DNA from: Podospora pseudocomata
Taxonomy: Eukaryota; Ascomycota; Sordariomycetes; Sordariales; Podosporaceae
NCBI RefSeq assembly: GCF_035222375.1
Contig: NW_026946363.1
Coordinates: forward strand, 2,542,001-2,606,000
Direction: 5' to 3'
DNA: 64,000 nt
Part shown: positions 35,595 through 47,100 of the stretch, in pieces
Numbering within the stretch: the stretch's first letter is position 1
How the letters are laid out: the number at the start of each line of letters is the position of its first letter
Made by a program: the position numbers and the translations under genes
Notes under the pieces: generated by a model
The model's input: only the letters and a program-made list of their open reading frames with translations
What the model was told of the DNA's origin: nothing
Databases searched by the model: none

Positions 35595-38500
35595 ATGGAG
35601 CCGCCCATACACATCACGCGGCGGTCCCGAAGCCACGGCGCTCTCAACAGAAGCTATTCGAGTACATCCGCTTCCGATTCGTCTCGTCTCCATCGACCAC
35701 GTCGTGCCCATTCCCGTCAGCAGCTGCGCAGCGTCAACGAGAACTCATCTCTACTCGTGTCCCCAGGTCCCCTGGAGAGCATGCTCAAGACCACCACCGA
35801 GACGGGGGATATCGGTTTGTTCTCCATCAGACCAGCTCGCTCGTCAGGGAATTTGCATGCTTCTTCACCCCGTCGGAGACCAGCTTATGGCGGAACACCG
35901 CTCAACAGACGTCCCAATGGCGATGGGATGAGGAGTTATAGTCTCCGGGACGACCGAAGATGGCTACCATCATATCGAGACACCACATCCGAGATCATCT
36001 CCATGTACGGATCCGATAGCCGGTACTCTGCCTCCGCCTCCAGCGCACTTACACGCCCGTGTGACGACATGGGAAATAGGTCTTACTCCATGACAACGTG
36101 TAGCTCACACCGCCCGCCGAGTCAAAAAGCATCAGGGGACCTCCAGAGCCAGCAGCAGGAAGGCTATCTTCAGAGGCCTCGCTCTCCCTACCCATACCCA
36201 ACGAGGCTGAAACGGCCAGGGGTTCGGCCCGCTTCACCAGCCTTGACGGAGAATGGGGCCGTCGATTATAGTAAAATGGTTGGGATTGATAGGGTGTCTC
36301 TCGTGAGTCTATGTCATTTGCTATGTCGACTATTCTGACCATGTCCAGCGCACCGTTCACGGTTCGTACAAGCCGACCTATCCTCAGTATGGCAATCGAC
36401 AGGTACCACGGCTTCGCCAGGATGGCACCAGCTCAAGTGAATCGTTTTCGAGTTACGCTGCGGCCGAGAAGCATAGTCTTTCTGCCGGCCTGCCCCTGTC
36501 CCCCGCTCCGTGGGGCCATCGTTACCGCGGTCGTCTTGGGAGCAGCGCATCTGAACACAGCCTTAGGACTTCTAGTTTAACATCGATTCTTAACATGTAC
36601 CAACGTTCGACGTGTGGGCCACCGACCCGGGACCCGTCTCTTCGCGTGAAACCACCGGGCACCTTCTATTACGATTACTCGGAAGGTTTCGATTACACGA
36701 ATGATAGCCCTCCGCCGTTACCTGACCTTCCCTCTGACATTGTAACCCGCTCCACGAGTGTTTGTCAGTCGCGGGATATGGATAATGTCGTCAAGCATCA
36801 CTGCCCGCCTTCCGGGCCAACACTGCGCTCCGAGGAAGACATCCCAAGCCTTGGGACGCAAGCCCGGAATTCGGAGAAACTCGATTCGCAAAGCCGAGAA
36901 GATCAACTTAGCCCTCAAGACACACTAAGGAAGAAGCCCCAGAACGAAAAATCCAATGCTGATAGTCTGGACGAGGACAGCTCTCGGTTCGATGCTGAGC
37001 GTTCTCCTTTTTCGCACTCACGAAGATACGAAGAAGAAGAAGAATGGAGTGTCGGTACAGCAGTCGTTTGCCGACGACAAAACACGAGTCTGACCGTCAG
37101 GAGTGACTTACAGTTCTCAACACCGAAAGCTGTGCGAGTTTCTACCACTAGAAGCTATGAAGAGGATATGCGGCGCCTGGCAGTTTCTCCCCCTAAACTG
37201 GGTCCCTTGGCAGACTACACTCACAGTTCCTCACCGGCCCATTATCGTCAGAGGAGAGCTGTATCCTCACCGCTCAGAGTTCAGACGCGGCGAAACACGG
37301 CCTATCCAAGAGGTTTCGGTCACTGCGGGCTTGCATCAATGGAAGAGACGTCGGATGGAATCGTCGGCACAGATGCACAGAATGAGTTTGCGACATCAGA
37401 AGACGGCATGGGCCATTCAAATACGTATCTCTCGAGTCTGCCAGCCGCGGAAACGGGTGGTCATTTTCTTCGGCCTTTACATGTGGACGACCCAGCATCC
37501 CGAGGCCACAAAAGAAATCTTGCGATGCACACGATAAACACCAACGACCTGCGGAATCTGACCGAGGCTGAAATCGGCTCGATCGTTGACCGCTCCCGAA
37601 CGCCCATGTTGGCACCACATCCCATCTCGCCAGCGAGGCAACTCCGGCTACAGAACAGCGTGCCGCAGCTCATGAAGGCCTTGCCTCGGTCGCCGGGTAT
37701 TCCTGTTCGAAGCGAATCTTGTTTCGCCAACTTTTACAGTCAAGATCTCGAATACACAACGGGCTTTTCTACCCCTGATCCTTCTAGCTTCGGTGTCAAG
37801 CAACCAACTATGGTTGACCCCATGTTCCCATACGGCTCAGATCAACAAGAGCCAAAGTTCAAGACGCCGTCTTCGCCGTTGGCTTCTGCCGTGGTTGTAG
37901 AAGAGCTAGGAGATGATGGAGTATATGCTGATTCGAGAGAGAAGCCAAGGCGCTCGGGCTCACGAAACAGTTCGCGAAATAGTAAGCTGAAGCTCAAGGT
38001 TTCCCGAGGTGCTCTCAACAAAATGCATGCGGAAGGCATCGGAGGCAGGAGAAACACGGCCGCTGGGCCAGCAGGAGAATGGTCTGGGCCACATCCCAAA
38101 CCACGGGGTCGGCCTTCTAGAAACCACATGAATCCAGGGGTAACAAACATGGACAGCCTGGTAGAGTCAGCCGCAGAAGCCGAGAAGACTGACATATGCG
38201 ATCAAGAGGTTGCTTTTCTCGACAGCCCTTGTTCAAGCATTCCGACGCCTGCAATACCAGACTCTCACCAAGATGATGTTGGCGATAAGCCATCACCGGC
38301 CACACAGGGTCCTAGGGAAGTGACTAGTCCAACGGCTCGGAGTGAGGCGCGGAGCTCACTTTCACACGACAGCTGCGTCAGTGGGCAATCGCCCCGAGGG
38401 CTGAAGAAACGCTTCCCGGATTTAAGAGTTCGCCTGGCGGAGTCCCGGTTGAGGTCGGCCGAAACACTGACTCCAGACGGTAGGATAGGGGAGGTGATTG

Positions 38501-38724
38501 AGGTGGTCCTTACTCCTCCTGTCGAGGCACCCATGTCGGAGTCTGGGCATGGCTCCAAGGTGAATCTGACGACGAAAGATGGAGATGGTGATAACAACGC
38601 CAGTGATGAGGGAGCTGCTGGGAAGCATCAAGGAAAAGGGTTCAGGGGGAGGATGTCGAGATGGTTTAAGGCTGCGAGGCAGGTGGTTATGGGGGCCTGT
38701 AGTGGGTCGGGGAAACGAGGTTGA
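35595..38724 (+). CDS. Large Ser/Arg-rich protein of unknown function
   Basis: The model joins 35595-36302 and 36349-38724 (1,027 aa). The 46 bp intron uses a canonical GTGAGT; an upstream GTGTCT donor at 36294 is also in frame and would remove three residues (VSL). After splicing the frame runs RTVHGSYKPTYPQYGNRQ through to the long second exon without a stop. The protein is disordered and low in hydrophobic residues, with many RS, SR and SP patches and a tyrosine-rich FYYDYSEGFDY motif. The C-terminus is basic/amphipathic (RMSRWFKAARQVVMG). This arrangement resembles conserved hypothetical proteins I have seen in Sordariomycetes, but no domain is recognised. Codon third positions are less GC-biased than in neighbours. 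The start at 35595 is preferred to an upstream in-frame ATG (35532), because the residues between look untranslated. Confidence 0.72.
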
Positions 38725-39562
38725 TGGTTGGAGTTTGGGGGGGGGTAGGGGTGATGTCTTTTAGGGCATGGGTGGGGGGGGTGGTTAAGGCTTGGTTTGG
38801 CTATTGATGTAATACATGTCATGTGCTGGCCTGGCCTTAGTTTGGTCATTTCACTCGTTTGGTGTTGGGGGATTATAGTTTCTGTAGCAGGTGTTGATGA
38901 TACCAGGCTGTTGACAGGGACCGGGTGGTGTTTAAGGGGGGTGTTTGGTGAATGTGAGGGCTGTTAGATTACTCAAAGAGGGAGAACTGAGTTATTTCTT
39001 ATGATTTTTGGCATTGTTGCAGTTTCCGTTTCTAAACTTTTGAGGTGACGATTGTTCCCTAGGTTAGCCAGTTGCTCTTCCCTCGCTCGATACTCGTCAG
39101 CGGCGGCCGGTCCGGACTGCCAAATGTCCGCTACTGTCCAACGGTCGACACTACCCCCTCTCGTGCCAAGGGTGGGCTTGGGCAAGCAGAGAATAGAGTT
39201 TTGTCCTTGTCCCATCCACCTCTTGTTTGTTTGACTTTGACAACGCCGACGAGCAGGCATTCTTTTTTGATTTTTTTTTTCCTTGGGGTGGATGGATGTA
39301 TTTGTTATTTTCGAATTCATCTTACATGCCGTCAACGTCGTAGCCTTTTTGATTGAGGTTGCTGTCGTTGTGGACGGGGTGTTGGGGGTTGATGGGATAC
39401 AATCGATGATCACGACATTTTCTTCTTCTTCTTTTTTTTCTTTTCTTTTTCGATTGAAAGATTTGATGTGTTTTTGACGACGAGCATCAAAACGCCAGTT
39501 TTCGACAGATGATTTCTCGCTCGGGACCCTTCTGACCTCGACCACATCTTCATTATCACGCG
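38725..39562. other. Intergenic, no supported gene
   Basis: Holds the 3' flank of the Ser/Arg-rich gene and a T-rich leader (39420-39450) before the next gene. A 216-codon minus-strand open frame (38973-39623) runs across it and into the next gene's start. It lacks a domain and its Lys/Glu-rich part is the complement of a TTCTT tract, so I do not call it. Confidence 0.55.
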
Positions 39563-41257
39563 ATGGAACACACGTTAGATCACCACCACAGTAAGGGGAA
39601 GGGGGAATTACACGACATGGCAACGGACGGGAACGGTGCTACCACCACAAACGCGCAAGAATTCCCTCTCCGTCGAAGATCAAAACCGCCGCTTAAACCT
39701 GACGAGCCGGGGGAGGGGAGCGGGTCGAGGACGCCGCCTCCTGGGGATGAGGATGCTGAGGTGGTGGGCGGGGGGTCTGTTAGGTACATTTCTGATTTGG
39801 ACGGGGGGGACAGCAGGGGGGTGGTTGATGAGGGAGGGAAAGAAAGAAAAAGGGGGGGCGGGTTGAGGGAAAGGTTTAGGGAGTGGGGGAGGAGGTTGAG
39901 GTTGATTTGTGGGAGGAGGGAGGGGAGGAGAAGAAGGAAAGGGGTTGATAAAGGGAAGGGGAGGATGGTGGCGACAGAGGGGGAGGGAGATCAAGAGGGG
40001 GATGGGGTGGTGGTGGTGGTGGTGGGGGGGCGGGAGGAAGAAGGAGAGGAAGAGGAAGAGGAAGAGGAAGAGGAAGAGGAAGAGGAAGAGGAAGAAGAAG
40101 GGATGTATAACACGTTGCCGCGGCCGCTGTCGTCGAATCCGGTGAGCGGGTTGGGTGAGACGCACCCTGTTCTGAGGCCGGGGGTGCCGGGCGAGGGGGT
40201 TGACTTTTTTGATAACCCTCCTCCGAATACACAGGATCAACAGCTGGCGACGGTGAGAGAGGTGATGGGGTCAGGGCCCAGGAGATTTGCTCCCGCTCCT
40301 GTTGTTATGACGACGACGACGACGCCTGCTTTACCGCGACTACATGATCCCTCCTCCTCTATCTCGCAACATGGTGGGTTTGATCATCACCGGCAACAAC
40401 ACCAACACCAACCGGTAATCATCCACTCGCCGCACCCCATCGCCGACACGTATACCCACGAGGAGGATTGGGCGCGTGTTCACCAGGCCAAGGCGAGTCA
40501 GCATCTTGCTCCACGACCGTTATTGTCACAACATCAGCAGCAAACAATCATGATACCGGAACGGCACTCGAGCAAGTGGAGAGCGAGGAGTTTTTACTCT
40601 GGTAGCTTCAGGACCCGGTCGCAGTGCGGGAGCTTTGACAGCAGGATGAGTTGGAACCCGTTTGATTTGCCGGGGCCGCCGAAGAGGACGCTGATGAGCG
40701 ATATGGAGAGTTTGTTGGGCGGGAGGGGGGGGGGCATTGGGTGGAGGAGGTCGCAGGGGAGTAGTAGTATGGGGCAGAGGCAGGGGGGCAGTAGTTTTCC
40801 TTGGCCACCGACTAATTCGGTGAAGACGGGGAGGAGCAGTACGATTGAGCAGCCTGATTCGGCGGTTGGTGGGGTGGGGTTGAGGGGGGATGATGAGGAT
40901 GGGTTTATGCGCGGTGATGCTGCGAACAAGACTGTTGTCTCGTCTCACACGCCAACCCCGATGTCTGTTCCGAGTCCCCCGACGGTGACAAAGACTACGC
41001 TCGGGAGGGATCCGTCAAGGAAAACGGATGGGTCTAATACTGGGATGACGTCGTGGAGTGGGACGGGGAGCGAGACGGTGAATGACACGGTGCTTGGTGG
41101 ATTAGGAGAGCAGAGGAGAAAGAGTGGTGGGGCGGGGAGGCGAGACGAGGACGAGGAGGAAGTGGAGAGGACGGGAGTGAAGGATGGGGCGGAGACTTCG
41201 ACTGGCGAGGCCGGGGTTGAGGGGAGGAGGCTGGGGAGAGGGGGGAAGGTTTGTTAG
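39563..41257 (+). CDS. Low-complexity protein of unknown function with poly-Glu tract
   Basis: A single exon encodes 564 aa. It begins MEHTLDHHHSKGKGE and has a basic stretch around residues 96-130 (RERFREWGRRLRLICGRR) that could be an amphipathic membrane- or nucleic-acid-binding helix. A poly-Glu run follows, then a disordered Gly/Ser/Thr-rich remainder with a conserved-looking core, SKWRARSFYSGSFRTRSQCGSF followed by MSWNPFDLPGPPKR. Codons are strongly G-ending, as in other genes here. I do not recognise a family. The core after the Glu run looks more protein-like than the ends. A real gene is likely, but the N-terminal part could be modified by an undetected intron. Confidence 0.6.
   Translation: MEHTLDHHHSKGKGELHDMATDGNGATTTNAQEFPLRRRSKPPLKPDEPGEGSGSRTPPPGDEDAEVVGGGSVRYISDLDGGDSRGVVDEGGKERKRGGGLRERFREWGRRLRLICGRREGRRRRKGVDKGKGRMVATEGEGDQEGDGVVVVVVGGREEEGEEEEEEEEEEEEEEEEEEGMYNTLPRPLSSNPVSGLGETHPVLRPGVPGEGVDFFDNPPPNTQDQQLATVREVMGSGPRRFAPAPVVMTTTTTPALPRLHDPSSSISQHGGFDHHRQQHQHQPVIIHSPHPIADTYTHEEDWARVHQAKASQHLAPRPLLSQHQQQTIMIPERHSSKWRARSFYSGSFRTRSQCGSFDSRMSWNPFDLPGPPKRTLMSDMESLLGGRGGGIGWRRSQGSSSMGQRQGGSSFPWPPTNSVKTGRSSTIEQPDSAVGGVGLRGDDEDGFMRGDAANKTVVSSHTPTPMSVPSPPTVTKTTLGRDPSRKTDGSNTGMTSWSGTGSETVNDTVLGGLGEQRRKSGGAGRRDEDEEEVERTGVKDGAETSTGEAGVEGRRLGRGGKVC
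40044..40100 (+). repeat. GAGGAA-type purine repeat encoding poly-Glu
   Basis: A run of GAAGAG hexamers, all purine on the coding strand, encodes about 19 glutamates in the low-complexity gene. The pure purine/pyrimidine strand bias makes it prone to slippage and to triplex formation. Confidence 0.9.
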
Positions 41258-41719
41258 GGACAGTTACCCGAGAGGTGGAGGGATTCGGCGTATGAGAAGT
41301 AATGGATGGGTAGTCTTTTCTGGAGATTAAAGCTTTCTTTGGTCAGGGGGGTCGTTGGTTTGGAATTGTTTGTTTGGATTCGGTTCGGGGTTGAATAGGG
41401 GGTGTTGAATAGGGGGTGTTGAATAGGGGGTGTTGAATAGGGGGTGTTGAACAGCGGAGTATGCAGAGCAGCGTTGAATACCTAATAAGTGATTGGCTAC
41501 AGCAGGCAGGTTGTTGGATAGATGTAGTATAATATTATATAGCTAATGAGTTTCCTTTCTACACGTTTGTGTTTCTGTCTTGCCGGGTATGTTGGTGTTG
41601 AGTTATTACTAATATACCCTTCCCCCCATATTCACTCCTGAAACTATGTATTAACGACTCCCTGCCTATTTATATCCTTCAACTCCATGTCATCATTTGC
41701 CAACTCTACAGACAAAATT
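41258..41719. other. Convergent 3' intergenic region with minisatellite
   Basis: Lies between the stop of the poly-Glu gene and the stop of MON1. It holds the 14 bp minisatellite at 41391-41446 and AT-rich 3' UTR-like sequence. No gene is seen. Confidence 0.65.
41391..41446 (+). repeat. Minisatellite, 14 bp unit, four perfect copies
   Basis: Four identical copies of TTGAATAGGGGGTG in tandem, followed by a diverged partial fifth (TTGAACAGC). They lie about 130 bp after the stop codon of the poly-Glu gene. Confidence 0.95.
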
Positions 41720-43621
41720 CTAGAATACCCCACCCCCAATAATAAAAACCCTCGCCTCCTCCCTCCCAACCCACTTGACCACCCGATTCGCCGCCTCCGT
41801 CATCGCTTGCCTGCTCACATTCGGCCCCGCGACGCAGTAAAACTCAAACAAGGGCGTCACCCACCCTAAACTGGCGCAGTCCCCGCCCACAGAGTAAATG
41901 ACCTTGAGGTGGGAGTGTTTCGCGTGCATAGCCGCGTGCAGTGTTTGGTACTGGGACATGAGTTTGCGTCTTGCCATCGGGGATGTGAACAACGGGTGGA
42001 GCGAGCTCATGACGAACTGGACGTTGGGGCGGGATTTGTAGATGAAGTGGGATATCGGGGGGGGGGTGCTGCCGGGGAGGATGGAGGATATGGATGGTCG
42101 TGGGCTGGCGAGGGATGATCGGATGAGGGAGAGGTGGGTGGATTTGGTGAGGGAGTTGTATAGTGAGGTACGGAGGGAGGAGAAGGGGAAGAAGGATTCC
42201 CTGTCCGGGGAGATGAGGATGAGGGCGATCTCCTGGGGGGATTCTGGCTGCGGGGGAGGGGGCGGTGGTGGCTGTGGTGGTGGAGAGCCTTCCTCTGGTA
42301 TTGTCGGGGTGCTGCTGGAGGTAGGCTTTGTTGTTGATGATGGCTTTGGCTGGGTTTCGTTGCCGTCTTCGTCGAAGAAGGAGACGTACATGTAGAGGTA
42401 GCCGCTGTTGTTGAACGCAGGGAGACAGATGGGGATCCAGGATTCGCCGCCGCCGGATTTGATGCTGCCTGATTCGAAGAGCATGTTGAAGATCAGTTGG
42501 AGGTCGCTGGGGTGGAGGGAGTGCTTTCGTGGGCGGATGACCGAGACGAGTTTTCCGCCTGCGACTATGAGACCATATAAGAGCTTTTCGGCGCGGTTCT
42601 TGAGAAAGATATTGTTGATGGCGTGGCGTTGGGATTTCCGGAGCTTGAGGCATTCCAGTGCCCCGAGAAGAGCGGTGGGGGAGCCTTTGGTGAAGCTATC
42701 GGCGAGTGAGGATAATAGCGTTTCCGTTCCCTCCAGAGGCTTTCTCAGATCGGTGGAGGGACGGTGGACAAATATGTTTTTGAGGGTGGGAAGAGTCAAG
42801 GTTGAAAGAATTTGCATGTACAGGGCCTCGAGCTGGCCTCGCAGCTGAGAATCGCTTTCTCCAAGTTTGCTGATGGCCACAAAGTAGAGCGGCCCAGCAG
42901 TCAAAACGACAAAGCGTGCCTTGCCAGCGGTAAAGCCCATGAGCGGATCTTTGGCTCCTTCGTAAAACGATATAATGGTCTGTATGACGCCCATGGATGA
43001 GTTGATCAGACTTAAATCACCGTGTCGACTCCATATTGGTTTTCCGGCAGACGACAGAATCAGATAGTGCTTCATCTTGGACTGCCACATGGACAGCCTC
43101 ACGTCGTCGGTCAAGTTTTCTGGGATGTTGTCAAACTCTTTCTCGAATCCAGACAGTTCACCAGAGTCACCAGACTCAATGGCTTCGAAGGGCTGGACAG
43201 TTTCTGACTGAGATCGCAAAAGGTTCCAAGCGCGGCTCTTCCTGTTAAACTCGCCGGCTACGAGGCTGGCAAGGTCGCCAGGGGCACGAACTGTAGGCGC
43301 GAGGCTCATGACACTCATGGAATCGGTGAGATTGTCGCCTGATGAATCTCGCGACGGGGTTCCATATCCGCTGTTTAGTGGTGAAGGCCCGCTTCCCACC
43401 GAAGGCGTTGGGAATGTTCCCCTGGTTCCATCTGGGAAAGAGAGGGTTGAGATGTCGATTGACGAGACCGCTGTCGTCGGCTTTGACTGTAACTGTCTTC
43501 CTACTTGCAGTGGTGCTTCGCCCGATACCTTTCGGCGAGGGGGTAGTGGCGGCGGCGGCGGCGATGGTGATGGTGGTGATGGCGATGAGACAGCATTGCC
43601 CTCCTCTGTTTCTTGAGCCAT
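41720..43621 (-). CDS. MON1: MON1, vacuolar fusion protein
   Basis: A single exon encodes 633 aa from the ATG at 43621 (MAQETEEG). An in-frame ATG at 43771 would add 50 residues that look like leader, so the shorter start is preferred. After a Pro-rich N-terminus, the longin-type core begins around [19 protein letters not shown] and continues through [39 protein letters not shown] and [20 protein letters not shown], all recognisable MON1 sequence. MON1 pairs with CCZ1 as the exchange factor that loads Rab7/Ypt7 on late endosomes, autophagosomes and vacuoles. A Pro/Ser-rich loop (about residues 440-475) interrupts the C-terminal third. It is divergent from DOP1. Confidence 0.93.
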   Translation of the reverse strand: MAQETEEGNAVSSPSPPSPSPPPPPLPPRRKVSGEAPLQVGRQLQSKPTTAVSSIDISTLSFPDGTRGTFPTPSVGSGPSPLNSGYGTPSRDSSGDNLTDSMSVMSLAPTVRAPGDLASLVAGEFNRKSRAWNLLRSQSETVQPFEAIESGDSGELSGFEKEFDNIPENLTDDVRLSMWQSKMKHYLILSSAGKPIWSRHGDLSLINSSMGVIQTIISFYEGAKDPLMGFTAGKARFVVLTAGPLYFVAISKLGESDSQLRGQLEALYMQILSTLTLPTLKNIFVHRPSTDLRKPLEGTETLLSSLADSFTKGSPTALLGALECLKLRKSQRHAINNIFLKNRAEKLLYGLIVAGGKLVSVIRPRKHSLHPSDLQLIFNMLFESGSIKSGGGESWIPICLPAFNNSGYLYMYVSFFDEDGNETQPKPSSTTKPTSSSTPTIPEEGSPPPQPPPPPPPQPESPQEIALILISPDRESFFPFSSLRTSLYNSLTKSTHLSLIRSSLASPRPSISSILPGSTPPPISHFIYKSRPNVQFVMSSLHPLFTSPMARRKLMSQYQTLHAAMHAKHSHLKVIYSVGGDCASLGWVTPLFEFYCVAGPNVSRQAMTEAANRVVKWVGREEARVFIIGGGVF

Positions 43622-44126
43622 TATCCTCCCGCTCGTGTATGTGGCCGATGGAACCTCAACAATGCCTCTCTCATGATAATCCTCCTGGCGCTGCAACCAG
43701 GGAGATGTCTCTTGACGCCGTGTCGCGCTAGGATGGTAGGACGTTGGACATCTGGGGACAATGCTTGACACTTTGGGTGATGGGGCCGAATGACGACAGC
43801 GGAGAGAGGTCGCATGGCCGCTAATGCAACGCCAAGATGACAGGCATGGCCGATAAGATAGCGTCTCAGCCTTGCTGATACGCTGTAGCTAGGGTCAAGC
43901 TCCCGGGTGATACGCCAAGCACAGGTGCTGACGTTGCCGGATTGGTGGGCTTCAGGCAACACAAAGCAACTGCACGCCGTGATCTCGTACCTGACACCGA
44001 GGCCACGCAGTACATTGCCCTGCCCTGCGCGGATAGCTCTACTTCACCATACCGACCGGAACACATGCCGGCAATGAATCAACCATAGCGCACACTACAC
44101 ACCAGGGAACACCCCGAGATATTCCA
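43622..44126. promoter_or_regulatory. Shared divergent promoter of MON1 and DOP1
   Basis: The two start codons are 505 bp apart on opposite strands, so leaders and core promoters must share or abut in this stretch. I see no obvious TATA box and no other gene. Co-regulation is an inference. Confidence 0.55.
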
Positions 44127-47100
44127 ATGGCGGCAGAAAACGGTCGCCGCTCCGTCTCCCCCGAGAGCTCTGGCCGCGATTCGCCAGTGCCGCGACAGTG
44201 GAGGAACCAGCTGGGGAGTGGTACATATATCTCGAGGAACACATCTAGTTGAAGCTCAGATTGCTAATGATGCCAAACCCCCGCTTGTAGAAGATGCGCC
44301 GCCGAAAGACAAACACTACCGCAAGTACGCCAATGGCATCGACCGAGCCCTCTCCCTCTTCGAGACGGCCCTGCAGGAATGGGCCGACTACATCTCATTC
44401 CTCAACCGCCTGCTCAAGGTGCGAATACCATGATTAAAAGCTACAATAATATCTGGGACCGTCACTCATTTGCGACAACAGGCTCTCCAAGCACGATCCT
44501 CAAGCATCACCACCATCCCCGCCAAGGCCACCGTCGCAAAGCGTCTGTCGCAATGTCTGAACCCCTCGCTGCCCTCGGGCGTACACCAAAAGGCCCTCGA
44601 GGTCTACAACTACGTCTTTACTGTAATGGGTAAAGATGGCCTGTCAAAAGACCTCCCGTTGTACCTCCCCGGCCTGGCCTCGGTCCTCTCGTTCGCTTCG
44701 CTTTCCGTTCGTGCTCCGTTCCTTGACCTCCTCGAGCGCCACTTTCTGCATGTCCACCCTCGTTCGTTACGCCCCGCCATGAAATCAATTGTGCTGGCAC
44801 TATTACCTGGCCTGGAGGAGGAAACCAGCGAGGACTTTGAGAGGACTTTGAAGCTACTAGAGCGCTTCAAGGTCGCGATTCGTCCGCCTGAAAGTCAGGA
44901 AATCACACCGGCGCATTCCACCGGCGATGACTTCTTCTGGCAGTGCTTCTTCCTAGCATCCATCACGGGCCACAGCAGGAGGACCGGCGCACTGGCATAC
45001 TTGTCGCGCCTGCTCCCAAGACTGGGCACCTCAGTAACACCTGAAGCGAACAAGTCCGAAGGTGACTCTGAATCGGCAGCAAAGCTCTCTCAGCTTGTCA
45101 CATCTCCTGAGCCAGGGTTGCTTATACGCTGCTTTGCTGCTGGGCTAGTTGACGACCAATTATTGATCCAGCGTGGCTATTTGGACCTACTTGTAACGCA
45201 TCTCCCGCTGCACTCAGAGGTACTTCAGAAACGTGCCAAGGCTGGCGATTTGGAGCTGCTTCTCCGCGCGGCTGTCGGGGTTACCGTACGGAGAGATATG
45301 AGCTTGAACAGGCGGTTATGGTCATGGCTCCTGGGACCCGAGCCAGCGGCTTCGGCTGAGCATGAAGGCGCCCTCGACTCACCTACTTCGGCCACAACCC
45401 AGCCTCACTTCTTCTCCTCGAGAACAAATTATTTTGAAGAATATGGCTTGCAGCCTCTTACACGGGCCCTGCTAAGCATGGTCAAGTCGGAAGCTGGGAA
45501 TAACCCGAGCGAGAGGGCACGGCCATACCGGATATGCCTCTCCCTGATGGATCGATGGGAGATTGGCGGCTTGGTTGTTCCTGAAGTCTTCATGTCCATT
45601 GTGGACAGCGTCAAGAGGTTCAAAGAGAAAGCAGCTACAAAGGCGGACTTCACCGAGGTCCTGAGAAGCGCCAGTGTCTTCTTTGATGGTGTCGAGAGCG
45701 GCCTGATTTACAGCGAAATGCTGTCGCTCATGGTCCAAGCCATCAGTCCCGGAGACCTTTCGGCTGCCGATCGACGTGCAAAGTTGGACCTCGTCAAATT
45801 CATTCTGGCCCATTTTAACGTCAGAGAGGAGGAGATGATCACCATCCACGCGCCTCTCACCGTCCTGGCCATCTTGGGCATGATAGAGGAAGCCAAAGAA
45901 AAGAGCAGGAGCACATACGAACAGGCCTTGGAAATTGCGGCAGGCTTGCTTGATCTCGTTCCCGAGCGGGCGTTTTTCATGGACCCGGGGAACAAGTCCA
46001 ACCCGGCCATCGAGTCCAAAGTCCTCGCTGCCACCCCTAATCTAGAACTCCTACAAAAGATCAAGACTTTTTATGTCACAGACCAAGGCAACCTCGAGGC
46101 AAGCCAGCCTCCTTACGTTTCCCACAACGTGGCAGAGCTCCTCTTGCAAAAAGCATGCGACCTCGTGTGTGAGGGCCTCGGCCAGACAGAGTCGGGGGCG
46201 AACGTGGCCATCAAAACCCGGGTGTTCATGCTGGTATTATCTAAAGCGCCTACAAACCTGCTTCTTGACACCAAGAAACTGCTCGCCGCTCTACATGACT
46301 GCCTGTCTGTCGAGACGACAGTGGCCTTTACCACATATTCTTCCGCGATCTCGCTATCATCGCATCTTTATACTCTAGGTCGCATCTCGCCCGACGACCT
46401 CTCGGGCCTGGTCGTGCCTCTGGTGCGACACGCCTGGAGCTTCCTGGCAGCATCTGAGCCGAAATACCACGTCGAGACAGTTCGCAGCCTGTGGTTGCTG
46501 CAGACTGCTCTGACGCCCCTGAACCGAGAAATCGAAGCAGCTATTTGCTCGCTCATGCTTGAGCATGATATTTCTGGCACGTATGCCCAACGGTCGGCGG
46601 ATCCTGGCCGCAGTTTCTGTGTGCTCTGGTCTCATAGTCTTCAGGACAATCCTTCCGGGGTGGATCGAAGGGCGCCGAAGACGCCAAATGGCGAGAAAAT
46701 TCCCCGGCTGGGGGGCATGGACAACTATGAGGTCATGCTCACGAGGCCGTTGTTTCTGATGCTGGATTCTCTTGCGGATGAGAGGACGCAGCTTTTTATG
46801 ACGGTGAAGACGTGGCTTAATACTCTTATTGGGATGGACAAGTAAGTCAGCTCTGTCCTCAGGTATGGAACAAGACTGACGAATTATTATTAGGTTGTTG
46901 GGCATCTTTGTCTCCAGATTTGCAGAACTTCCATTCCTCAGGCGACAGCACGGTGCCGCCGCTGATCCTCAAGATGTTCATTTCACTAATGAAGATGATC
47001 TGGACTTGGGGCTGTATTATGTCCGTTCTCTATCAAGTGTCTTGCGGTGGGCACCCGACGCTGCCTGGGGAGTTCTCTCCAAGAGGACAATCAGGTCCAG

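Noticed and set aside
38973-39623. 216-codon minus-strand open frame overlapping the poly-Glu gene start
   Set aside because: No domain; the Lys/Glu-rich part is the complement of a TTCTT tract in the neighbour's leader.
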